45,673 nt of DNA, taken from positions 54,782-100,454 of the forward strand of contig PMOA01000139.1 of assembly GCA_003161635.1 (NCBI GenBank), given 5' to 3'. Positions 8,246 through 15,407 of the stretch are shown one piece after another; position 1 is the stretch's first letter; each line of letters starts with the position of its first letter. The notes under the pieces were generated by a model. The model was not told where the DNA came from, did not search any database, and saw only the letters and a list, made by a program, of their open reading frames with translations. The translations under genes and the position numbers were made by a program. This stretch comes from Limisphaerales bacterium. GTDB taxonomy: Bacteria > Verrucomicrobiota > Verrucomicrobiia > Limisphaerales > UBA11358.

Positions 8246-9457
8246 ATGCCATCATTTGCCTATTCAGCCCGGGAGACGGCCACCGGCCGGGAAATCAACA
8301 GCTCGGTCGAAGCCGTGACTGAACAAGCCGCCATTGCCGCGTTGCTTAACCGCAACCTTTTGGTGGTGTCCATCCAGGAAAAGATCTCCAAACGAGGCAA
8401 AATGAAGGGCGGCAAGGTGGCGCTGAACGACCTGGTCGTTTTCACCCGCCAGTTGGCGACGATGATTGAGGCGGGCATTGCCATCGTGCAGTCCCTGCAA
8501 GCGCTGGCGGACCAAACGCCGAACAAGGTCATGCGCGATGTGATCCGGGACGTGTGCACGCGCGTTGAAAGCGGCGAAAGTTTTTCCGAGGCGTTGCAAA
8601 AGCATCCGAAGACATTCAACCGCCTTTACTATTCCATGGTGTCGGCGGGCGAAAAGGGCGGTTTGCTTGCCGAAATTCTCGCGCGACTGGCCACTTACCT
8701 GGAAAATGCCGAACGCCTTCGTAAAAAGGTCAAGACCGCGTTGATGTATCCGTCGGCCGTGACCGTCGTGGCGATTTCCATCACGATCTTCCTGCTGGTG
8801 AAAGTCGTCCCTACCTTCAAGGAAGTTTACTCCGGCTTCGGAGCGCAATTGCCCGGACCAACCCAGTTCATGATGAATATCAGCGACATCGTCAAACATT
8901 TTTTCCTCTTGTTTATCATCGCCGCGGTCGCGGCTGTATGGGGTTGGCTTCATTTCATCAAGACCAAACCGGGACGCATGTTTTGGGATGCCCGGCGCAT
9001 CAAGCTGCCGGTTTTCGGCTCCATTGCGCATAAAATCTGCCTGGTCCGCTTCACGCGCACGCTCGCCTCGCTTATTCGTAGCGGCGTGCCCATCCTGGAA
9101 GTGCTGCAAATTGTCTCTCAAACCGTCGGCAACGTCGTCATGGAAAAAGCCATCAAGACCGCCGCCCTTGACATTGAACGGGGCGAAGGCATTTCCGCCG
9201 CGCTCGGCAAGAACCCGATTTTCCCCAGCATGATCATCCGTATGCTGAGCGCCGGCGAACAAACCGGCAACATTGACAACATGCTCGAGCGCGTCTCGAA
9301 CTTTCTCGACGAAGAAATTGAAACCACGCTCTCCGGCCTCATGTCGCTCCTTGAACCCATGCTGATTGTCTTCCTGGGAGTTGTCATCGGCGGCATGGTC
9401 GTTTGCATGTTCCTGCCGATCTTCAACCTCGCCAACATCGTCAATGGCGGACATTAA
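8246..9457 (+). CDS. Type II secretion / type IV pilus inner-membrane protein (PilC/GspF)
   Basis: 403 residues, normal for the family. The N-terminus MPSFAYSARETATGREINS matches the GspF/PilC start. Two T2SSF domains (about 70-195 and 275-395) each carry the family pattern: FTRQLATMIEAGIAIVQSL and EKGGLLAEIL in the first, FTRTLASLIRSGVPILEVL and GEQTGNIDNML in the second. Membrane helices lie at about 168-195, 215-240 and 368-395. The protein is the inner-membrane platform for pseudopilus or pilus assembly. No other secretion genes are adjacent, so pilus and secretion roles cannot be separated here. A terminator follows. Confidence 0.92.
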   Translation: MPSFAYSARETATGREINSSVEAVTEQAAIAALLNRNLLVVSIQEKISKRGKMKGGKVALNDLVVFTRQLATMIEAGIAIVQSLQALADQTPNKVMRDVIRDVCTRVESGESFSEALQKHPKTFNRLYYSMVSAGEKGGLLAEILARLATYLENAERLRKKVKTALMYPSAVTVVAISITIFLLVKVVPTFKEVYSGFGAQLPGPTQFMMNISDIVKHFFLLFIIAAVAAVWGWLHFIKTKPGRMFWDARRIKLPVFGSIAHKICLVRFTRTLASLIRSGVPILEVLQIVSQTVGNVVMEKAIKTAALDIERGEGISAALGKNPIFPSMIIRMLSAGEQTGNIDNMLERVSNFLDEEIETTLSGLMSLLEPMLIVFLGVVIGGMVVCMFLPIFNLANIVNGGH

Positions 9458-9479
9458 ACTTGCGGCGCAGAACACACAG

Positions 9480-9514
9480 ACCGCCGTCCGAATTCATTTC
9501 GGCCGGCGGTTTTG
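9480..9514 (+). terminator. Rho-independent terminator after the PilC/GspF gene
   Basis: 13-bp stem (ACCGCCGTCCGAA / TTCGGCCGGCGGT, one mismatch) with a 5-nt loop, followed by TTTTGCTTT. It lies 22 nt past the stop of the plus-strand gene and just ahead of the convergent nuclease gene end, so it may act in both directions. Confidence 0.85.
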
Positions 9515-9517
9515 CTT

Positions 9518-10894
9518 TCACACCGCAACCGCCCTGGCCGGCTGCGGCTGGATGATTTTGATTTTCGGATGGCGCGCGCGGATTTGTTCCTCAAACCAGG
9601 CGCGGGAATCCTCACCGCCGTGGCCGAGTAAAATCGCGCGCGGCGAAACCCGCCCGACGAAATCCAGCAAATCCCCGCGGTTCGCGTGCGCGGTCAAATC
9701 GAAATCCAGCACTTCGCATTTACGGGTGACCCGGCCGGCGCTGGGGCTGAACACAAACGTTTCACCTTGTTTCGCTGCCTTCAACCGTCCGCCCGGCGTG
9801 TTCGGGTCCGCATAACCGACGAAGAAAATGGATTGCCGCTCGTCACCAACCATGCGCGCGGCGAGGTTATGGGCGGCGGTGTTCTCGCTCATCATGCCGG
9901 CGGTAATCACAAAGATGCGTCCGCCGCTGAGCTTCATTTTTTCCGACTGGCCCTGTTCCAGCACGATGAGTTGCAGCGACTCGTGCAATTGCAAATTCGT
10001 GTGCTGACGATGCGCCCGGTGCGCTTCCAGATCGTAAATCTCCGTGAACACGCGGCCCAGGCCGCCGATGTAAATCGGCTGCGGCTTCAATTTGCCCGCG
10101 CGCATGAGCAACGCGAGCAGCGCCAGAATCTCCTGCGTGCGCCCCAGCGCAAACGACGGAATCAGCACGCAGCCTTTGCGTTTGAGCGCGCGCTGGATCG
10201 CCGCAGTGAGCCGCTCGATTTCGCCTTCCCGCGAAAAATCCGGCGGCGTCGCGCGGTTGCCCCGCGTCGTTTCCATGACGAGCACGTCGGCCTTCACGTC
10301 TTCAAAGCGCGCGGCCCGCAACATCGTCTGGTCGTGAAAGCAAACGTCGCCGGTGTAAAACAGCGTCTCCTTTTTTCCGCGAATCAAAAGGCCCGCCGAG
10401 CCCAGCGTGTGCCCGGCATCAAAAAATTCCAGCGTCGGGGAGGCGAATCCCGCGCGGGTTTTGTGAAACGCCGCCCATTCGACTTCCCGATTGTAGCGGA
10501 AGCCCTGAAACACCGGCGCGATGTCGTCCACCTCGTCGTGCGTGTAGAGCGGATATTCCCGGATGCCCAGCTCATCGCGCTGGCGCGTCATCACGTTCAC
10601 CGAATTGTGCAGCACGCGCTCGACGATGAAATAGCTCAACTCGCTCATCAGCACATGCGCTTTGGGGAAATGCCGCAATGCCACCGGCAGCGCGCCGACG
10701 TGATCGTGATGGCAATGAGAAATCGCAATCGCGTCCACCTCCACATTCCCCGCCTTGCCGAACAGCGGCAGCGCGTCGCGGCCTTCGCGTTTCGGGTGCA
10801 TCCCCGCGTCGAGCAAAATGCGGTGGTCATCCACCTCCACCAGCCAGGCACTCGCGCCGATGTCCGTGTCGGGATTCAGATTCGTAATGTTCAC
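9518..10894 (-). CDS. Metallo-beta-lactamase / beta-CASP RNA nuclease (CPSF73-like)
   Basis: 458 residues. The N-terminal metallo-beta-lactamase half has the zinc motif SHCHHDHVG at 59-67 and AGHTLGSAG near 160. The beta-CASP insert follows, with METTRGNR (motif A), IPSFALGRTQEILALL and TAGMM, and the C-terminal part has LTAHANRGDL (motif B) and LGHGGE (motif C). These are the hallmarks of prokaryotic relatives of CPSF73/Ysh1 that cut or trim RNA. Cytoplasmic. The RNA substrate cannot be told from sequence. Monocistronic; the upstream spacer contains repeats. Confidence 0.92.
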   Translation of the reverse strand: MNITNLNPDTDIGASAWLVEVDDHRILLDAGMHPKREGRDALPLFGKAGNVEVDAIAISHCHHDHVGALPVALRHFPKAHVLMSELSYFIVERVLHNSVNVMTRQRDELGIREYPLYTHDEVDDIAPVFQGFRYNREVEWAAFHKTRAGFASPTLEFFDAGHTLGSAGLLIRGKKETLFYTGDVCFHDQTMLRAARFEDVKADVLVMETTRGNRATPPDFSREGEIERLTAAIQRALKRKGCVLIPSFALGRTQEILALLALLMRAGKLKPQPIYIGGLGRVFTEIYDLEAHRAHRQHTNLQLHESLQLIVLEQGQSEKMKLSGGRIFVITAGMMSENTAAHNLAARMVGDERQSIFFVGYADPNTPGGRLKAAKQGETFVFSPSAGRVTRKCEVLDFDLTAHANRGDLLDFVGRVSPRAILLGHGGEDSRAWFEEQIRARHPKIKIIQPQPARAVAV

Positions 10895-10902
10895 GGGAAA
10901 AA

Positions 10903-10935
10903 TTTAACCACAGATGGACACGGATTAACACGGAT
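10903..10935. repeat. TTTAACCACAGAT...ACACGGAT short repeat
   Basis: A 33-nt stretch with two ACACGGAT units directly upstream of the beta-CASP nuclease start. From memory, this type of short repeat is scattered in many environmental bacterial genomes; no second copy occurs here. Confidence 0.35.
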
Positions 10936-10957
10936 AAAATGGGTGGGCTGCGGTGCT

Positions 10958-11022
10958 GGTAGGGCCGAGCTGCTGTTCTGCCCAAACTTAAATCCGGGCG
11001 GCGCAGCAGCGCCCGCCCTACC
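10958..11022. repeat. GGTAGGG-type palindromic element, intergenic copy 1
   Basis: Terminal inverted repeat GGTAGGG (10958-10964) and CCCTACC (11016-11022), enclosing a strong hairpin with a GGGCGGCGC left arm and a weaker one containing GCTGCT. Same ends as the elements at 12852 and 34431. Confidence 0.7.
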
Positions 11023-11028
11023 GAAGAA

Positions 11029-12840
11029 TTATTTCGAGGGATACCGCCAGACCCAGTCGCCGGTGTTTACGTCCATCGAGCCACCCTTTGTGAAACCAAC
11101 CTCTCCACCGTCATCCGTTCCGTTCCAGCCGACCGAGTAGAGAACGAATTGGCCATCCGAAGTGCGGCGATAGTGCAACGGCTGGTCGTTGATGATATCG
11201 TGCGGCAGTTTGGCTATGAACTGCGGCGACAATACGGCGAGCGATTCGGGATACTCACCGTGCGCGAGGCGATAACGCTCCAGCGCGATTGCCACCCGGG
11301 CCAGATTCACGGAGTTTTGTCCGGCGGCAAATTTCTTCGCGGCATTGCCGAGCGCGGGCAGCATCAGCTTTTCAAGCATATTGAAAGGGCTGACAGATTT
11401 TATTTCAGCCGTTAATGCAGCATCACCGCGCCGGGCCAGGGCTGGAGAAAAAGTGCCTTGGTTCACATCCGCCAGCGGCAAATAATAATCCACCATCATG
11501 CGGGCGCAGCGAAACTGGTTTTGATAAAACCAGCCGGGAGGGATCAAACGGGCGGCGATTTTGCCCGGCAGAAGTCGCTTGCTGCTTTTTGCTTCGTCAC
11601 CACCTAAGGCCCAAAAATCCTGCAAGCACTCCGGGTGCCGACGCAGGCGGTCCATTTCGCTGCCTTGAAAACCCAATTCGCTGTGCATACCCAGCTTGTA
11701 ATCTGGAAGAAAATCCAGCTTCGCAAGTTCCGCATCGAGCGCGACCAGTTGTTCATCCGACCATTTGTGTTCCGCCAAACCTTCCCAAACCGGCTGGAGC
11801 ATGATTTGCAGCATCGCAATGCGGACCAAATGAGAAATCAAACACGGCTCGGTGCGAATTTTGCCGGTCAGTTGCAACGCCAGCTTCGCATCGGCCAGGG
11901 CCTTTTCGGTTTGACCTTTTTGCAATTCGGCAATGGCACGCAATTGCAGCACCTGACTGCATCGCTTCAGCTTTGCCAGGTGCGGGAGTAAAATTGCAGC
12001 CGGATCGTCCTTTTCATATTCCAGCGGAAACCGGGAATAAGAAAGCCGGCTGGCTTCGCGCAATTCCTCGATGGCCGGATCGTATTTGCTCAAGGCCAGC
12101 AAAACATCTTCGGCTGGCGATTGCGGCTGCGATGCGATTGGAAATTCATTGGTTGCAATTGCCGGATTTCGATCTGTTTGGGCTGGAGCACGATAATATG
12201 CCTGCCACGATTTGAGGTCCGTAATGGTTCCTTTCGCCCAGTTGCCGTTGGTTGGCCCGCTTCCCCAATCATTGTTGCGAACAATATCCAGCGCCAGCCG
12301 GTCGGTGAAATTGGTGCGGCCATTGTCAGGGAATTTATCTCCAAACCACAGACGTGAATTTTTAGGGCCAAGCGTGGCTTTGATGGATTCAACCCAAATC
12401 GGCACCAAAGCAAAATTTTGTTCGTCCGGCACCGGCGGCGGGACCACGCTGGCAAAATCAAAATGTTCACCCTTGGCCTCCCATTCCTGTTTAAATTTGT
12501 TCCAGGTGTGCCAGCCGCGCCAGTCCTCCTCGGCGTAAAACAGCGCAATCAGCGTGGCCAGGCAAGCGGCGCCAAACAGCAGCCGCCGGAAGTTGCGCCA
12601 GCAAAAAAAACTGCGGATGAAAGCCCAAAGGCCAACAAACACGGTGGCGACTACCACGCTGACAACGAGCGTGAAAACCAGCGCCGGCCACCAGTCCGAA
12701 AAATGTCGTGGCCCGTCGGGAATAAACAGAGTGACAATCAAAATGGTGAAAAAAGTCGCAGCCACCACCATCAGCCACGCGCGCAGCCAGTGCAGACCAG
12801 CCCACGATTTCTTCCAGATGCTTTTTGGTTTTTCGTTCAT
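11029..12840 (-). CDS. Large membrane protein of unknown function
   Basis: 603 residues. Three hydrophobic helices occupy the first 105 residues (about 20-40, 50-72, 84-101). A long soluble region follows, mostly helical, with an (A/L)xxL-rich stretch near 290-330 (LRAIAELQKGQTEKALADAK) that resembles a TPR-like helix pair. The C-terminal 75 residues (RVAIALERYRLAHGEYPESL, LPHD and YSVGWNGTDDGG) match a tail I associate with planctomycete and verrucomicrobial proteins and that recalls the C-terminus of GspG-type pseudopilins. It lies 66 nt downstream of the anti-sigma gene, with a palindromic element between them, and may be part of the sigma-factor regulon. No function is assigned. Confidence 0.7.
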   Translation of the reverse strand: MNEKPKSIWKKSWAGLHWLRAWLMVVAATFFTILIVTLFIPDGPRHFSDWWPALVFTLVVSVVVATVFVGLWAFIRSFFCWRNFRRLLFGAACLATLIALFYAEEDWRGWHTWNKFKQEWEAKGEHFDFASVVPPPVPDEQNFALVPIWVESIKATLGPKNSRLWFGDKFPDNGRTNFTDRLALDIVRNNDWGSGPTNGNWAKGTITDLKSWQAYYRAPAQTDRNPAIATNEFPIASQPQSPAEDVLLALSKYDPAIEELREASRLSYSRFPLEYEKDDPAAILLPHLAKLKRCSQVLQLRAIAELQKGQTEKALADAKLALQLTGKIRTEPCLISHLVRIAMLQIMLQPVWEGLAEHKWSDEQLVALDAELAKLDFLPDYKLGMHSELGFQGSEMDRLRRHPECLQDFWALGGDEAKSSKRLLPGKIAARLIPPGWFYQNQFRCARMMVDYYLPLADVNQGTFSPALARRGDAALTAEIKSVSPFNMLEKLMLPALGNAAKKFAAGQNSVNLARVAIALERYRLAHGEYPESLAVLSPQFIAKLPHDIINDQPLHYRRTSDGQFVLYSVGWNGTDDGGEVGFTKGGSMDVNTGDWVWRYPSK

Positions 12841-12851
12841 AAATTTATTTT

Positions 12852-12903
12852 GGTAGGGCCGCGCTGCCGCGCGGCCTCGGACGACCGGCAGGTCGTCCCT
12901 ACC
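12852..12903. repeat. GGTAGGG-type palindromic element, intergenic copy 2 (reference copy)
   Basis: 52 nt. Ends GGTAGGG/CCCTACC (8 bp if the flanking T and A are counted) enclose two hairpins, CCGCGC-TGC-CGCGCGG and GACGACC-GGCA-GGTCGTC. It differs from the copy inside the peptidase gene (34431-34482) at three positions, all in hairpin loops. It sits between the anti-sigma gene and the 603-residue membrane protein gene. Confidence 0.88.
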
Positions 12904-12906
12904 ATT

Positions 12907-13329
12907 TCACGCCGTCATAAATTCCACGCGTTCGCTGCGCGGCTGCGGCACAAATGGTTTAGACCGGTCAGCATCACGTGTGTCACGGGGGCCGATCAAT
13001 TCCGCCATCATCCGCTGCTGTTGCCGCAATTCCACAATGACTTCGGGCGACGGCGGTGCGGTTTTTTCCGCCATGACCGGGGTTTTGTCCCGCAGCGAAA
13101 AATCCACGGTCAGAATCAAAACCCACACTGCGGCCAGCCCGGCCCAGGCCTTGGGATGAGGCCACAGGATGGTTGAGAGTTGAGCGATGAAAGTTGAGCC
13201 GCCTTCGCTCCGCTTCGGCGCGCCAGGGAGTTGAACTTCGGCGGCGGCAAGAATTTCCTCGCGCCATTCGGTAGGGACTTGCCGCAACGGCTGGCGTTGA
13301 AGTTTTTGTTCAAAATTGTCCATGTTCAA
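12907..13329 (-). CDS. Probable anti-sigma factor (single-pass membrane protein)
   Basis: 140 residues, encoded 22 nt downstream of the ECF sigma gene on the same strand, the usual place for a cognate regulator. The N-terminal cytoplasmic part (about 1-55) contains QPLRQVPTEWREEILAA, one membrane helix lies at about 58-77 (WAGLAAVWVLILTVDF), and a short outer tail rich in Pro, Arg and Glu follows. No zinc HxxxCxxC motif is visible, so it is not a classical ZAS protein. Residues 38-50 (PKRSEGGSTFIAQ) look repeat-derived. The anti-sigma role is inferred from position and topology. Confidence 0.6.
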   Translation of the reverse strand: MNMDNFEQKLQRQPLRQVPTEWREEILAAAEVQLPGAPKRSEGGSTFIAQLSTILWPHPKAWAGLAAVWVLILTVDFSLRDKTPVMAEKTAPPSPEVIVELRQQQRMMAELIGPRDTRDADRSKPFVPQPRSERVEFMTA

Positions 13330-13351
13330 GCTCCGTCAGTTTCTTCATCCA

Positions 13352-13870
13352 TCATTGTGCATTCTTCATTTCCTCATAAATGGGACGCAGCCGCTCGCGC
13401 AATTTGTCTAGCCCGTAACGATACCGGCTGGCCGCCGTGTTTAATGGAATATCCAGTGCGCCGGCGATTTGCTCAAACGTCAGCCCCTCCCACAATTTCA
13501 AATGCACCACCGCCTGCTGCTCCGTTGGCAGTCCGGCCAGCGCCCGGGACAATTCGGCGCGAAACGTTTCCGCGTCCGGGTCTTTGGCCGGAGCGAAGAG
13601 AGGAATGGTTTCCGCGGCGAAGTTTTCCCGGGTCCGCTCCCGTGTCCCGCGCCGGCGGATGAGGTCAATCGCCGCGTTATGAGCCAGCCGGATGAGAAAG
13701 GCGCGTTCGTCCCGCACGCCGGTTAGCAAATCCTCATCCCCGGCGAGTTTGACAAAAATGTCCTGGAGCAGGTCGCGCGTGTCGGCCTCGTCGCGGGTCA
13801 GGTTCAGGAGAAAGGCATAAAGCGGCTGGGCGTGCTCGTCGTAGAGCCGTCTGAGGTCGGGTCCGCGCAT
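13352..13870 (-). CDS. ECF-type RNA polymerase sigma factor
   Basis: 172 residues from ATG 13870; an upstream in-frame start at 13900 would place the N-terminus inside a probable promoter. Region 2 is visible (LYDEHAQPLYAFLLNLTRDEADTRDLLQDIFVKL, about 7-40, then RAFLIRLAHNAAIDLIRRRG), as is region 4 (LPTEQQAVVHLKLWEGLTFEQIAGAL with the helix-turn-helix ending NTAASRYRYGLDKLRE). It directs core polymerase to a stress or envelope regulon. The upstream 31-nt element shared with the DUF1361 gene suggests autoregulation. The probable anti-sigma gene follows at 22 nt. Confidence 0.93.
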   Translation of the reverse strand: MRGPDLRRLYDEHAQPLYAFLLNLTRDEADTRDLLQDIFVKLAGDEDLLTGVRDERAFLIRLAHNAAIDLIRRRGTRERTRENFAAETIPLFAPAKDPDAETFRAELSRALAGLPTEQQAVVHLKLWEGLTFEQIAGALDIPLNTAASRYRYGLDKLRERLRPIYEEMKNAQ

Positions 13871-13879
13871 GTTTAACCT

Positions 13880-13910
13880 TATGACGCGCCCGGCGGGCAA
13901 ATTTGTCTAG
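13880..13910 (-). promoter_or_regulatory. Candidate ECF sigma promoter, sigma-gene copy
   Basis: 31 nt that match 14813-14843 at 28 positions. Read on the minus strand it has an ACAAATTTG block, a GC-rich spacer and CGTCATA, which looks like an ECF -10 (CGTC core). The end of CGTCATA is only 9 nt before the ATG at 13870, so the transcript would have almost no leader. Promoter function is inferred. Confidence 0.55.
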
Positions 13911-14015
13911 TGCGAAAACAAAGGCCATTTTACGGAGATGATTTTTCCCCTCGTCCGGGGAAAACGTTGCCCACGGCCGGAAAGCATTTCCGGCGCGATA
14001 TTCAGCGGCCTCCCG

Positions 14016-14723
14016 TTATCCGTTTTTCGCGGCCGCGCGGATGAAGTCGGTTTTCGGCAGGCGGGTCAGGGCATGGAGCAACACATAGGTGATGAAAAGA
14101 AACGCGGCGAAGAACACCAGGAACGCCGCGGAGGCCGTATTGATCATCGGGCCGCCCATCCAAGTGTCCAGGCCGTGATAGATTTTTCCCGGCCGCAAAA
14201 GCACGTCCCAACTGTTGAAACGCAAAAACCGGCCGAGATAGATTCCCAGGCTGCCCAATCCCAACGCCAGAGCCACAAACAACCAGCCCGCCACCCGGCC
14301 GAACAGCCGCGCCACAATGGCTTGCATGAAATAAAGCGACACGAAACCAAGCATCAATCCGGTGAAAGCACACAGCAAAATCAGCGTCAGGTCGGTCCAG
14401 AAAAATCGGGGGAATCTTGCCGTTAGGTGAATCAGGTCGGTTAAGATGTAAGGCGCATTCGGAAAGAACAGGAACCATGCGCCCGCCAGTCCAAGCAACC
14501 GCCACGTTTTTTGCTGCTCCGTCCGAAAGGTTTCCCGCGCCAGCAGGGCGAACAGGAGCGGCAACCACGCCAGAAACAGATTCCAGACCAGGAAGACGTA
14601 GTGAAAATCCCTGGTCCAGGCAATGCGGGTGAAGACGAAGACGACGCTCGCGGTCGTGGCGAACATCAACGCCAGCATCGGGGCGCGGGTGTCGTGTTGG
14701 AAGGGCAGTCTCAGGTATTTCAT
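14016..14723 (-). CDS. DUF1361 family membrane protein
   Basis: 235 residues with about seven hydrophobic helices. DUF1361 signatures are visible: FLFFPNAPYILTDLIHL near residue 85 and GIYLGRFLRFNSWD near 160. Function is unknown in the family. Its upstream region carries the same 31-nt element as the sigma gene, so it is a candidate member of that regulon. It lies 145 nt upstream of the sigma gene on the same strand. Confidence 0.88.
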   Translation of the reverse strand: MKYLRLPFQHDTRAPMLALMFATTASVVFVFTRIAWTRDFHYVFLVWNLFLAWLPLLFALLARETFRTEQQKTWRLLGLAGAWFLFFPNAPYILTDLIHLTARFPRFFWTDLTLILLCAFTGLMLGFVSLYFMQAIVARLFGRVAGWLFVALALGLGSLGIYLGRFLRFNSWDVLLRPGKIYHGLDTWMGGPMINTASAAFLVFFAAFLFITYVLLHALTRLPKTDFIRAAAKNG

Positions 14724-14812
14724 AATGGTGAATCAGCACTGGTTAGACCGGGTTTGCCCAAACCCGTTCACCCATCCCCAGGTTGTGATCAATTGCAGGC
14801 ACGGGTTGTCCG

Positions 14813-14843
14813 TATGACGCCCCCGGCGGGCAAATTTGCCCCA
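14813..14843 (-). promoter_or_regulatory. Candidate ECF sigma promoter, DUF1361 copy
   Basis: Second copy of the 31-nt element, three mismatches from 13880-13910. It includes a perfect palindrome GGGCAAATTTGCCC and the CGTCATA box on the minus strand, ending about 90 nt upstream of the DUF1361 ATG. Two copies at two adjacent transcription starts support a regulatory role. Confidence 0.55.
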
Positions 14844-14879
14844 GCGTTTTAACGCAGGTCGAGAGCCAGAACAAAACGT

Positions 14880-15389
14880 TCATTTTTCGTCCGTCCCGCC
14901 ACGTGAAACAAGCTGCTCCAACTCACTTGTCCACTTGCGGCAGAACCAAAGTGGAATGAATCCAAACAAGCCAAAGGAACAATCAATCAGCCGCCACCAG
15001 AGCGGGATCCCCCGCAAGCCACCGAACACCAGCGCGTAAGGAATCACCATCACGCAGGCAATCAAGCCAAAGTCAAAAAGCCATCGGTTACGGACGGGAT
15101 CACGTAATGCGCCGATGAAGGCAATCGCAATGACAAAATGTCCAAACGCCAGCCAATCCGTGCCGTAGAAAAGAAACGGGTGCCGCTCCTGTGTTTGCGA
15201 CAGCGCGTCGCGAACGCGCAAAAGTCAGTGTGCCAATTCTGATGATTCGCCATTTGAACCACAGAAATTCACCATCAGGCTCAACTCGCCTTGCAGCGGA
15301 ATCGCCGTTGCACCGCTCAAGGCCAGTCCGATGATGAACAGCCAGGTCAGCAGTTTGATACGACGGCGCAAGATTGGTTCGCGATTCAT
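14880..15389 (-). pseudogene. Membrane protein gene interrupted by an in-frame TGA
   Basis: A single reading frame runs from ATG 15389 to the stop at 14880 (169 codons before the final stop) but has TGA at 15225-15227 (codon 55). The first part is a membrane-type N-terminus (IKLLTWLFIIGLALSGATAI). The second part continues in the same frame with LLRVRDAL, HPFLFYGTDWLAFGHFVIA, ALRDPVRNRW and GIPLWWRLIDCSFG, blocks I recall as conserved in one verrucomicrobial membrane family. A TGG-to-TGA change (Trp before LLRVRDAL) would explain the break. The 3' part could also restart at TTG 15221. It is the last gene of the ispH-led unit. Sequencing error cannot be excluded. Confidence 0.65.
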
Positions 15390-15407
15390 AAGTGAATTTT
15401 TCAGAAT

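Noticed and set aside
8264-9475. 403-codon minus-strand frame opposite the PilC/GspF gene
   Set aside because: Antisense shadow with His/Asp/Gly-rich composition and no motif.
9686-11140. 484-codon open frame on the plus strand opposite the beta-CASP nuclease gene
   Set aside because: It is the antisense shadow of a well-supported gene; the translation is His/Arg/Gln-rich without domains and crosses a palindromic spacer.
15225-15227. TGA as a selenocysteine codon
   Set aside because: No selenoprotein family, no visible SECIS-like hairpin just downstream, and the context fits Trp.
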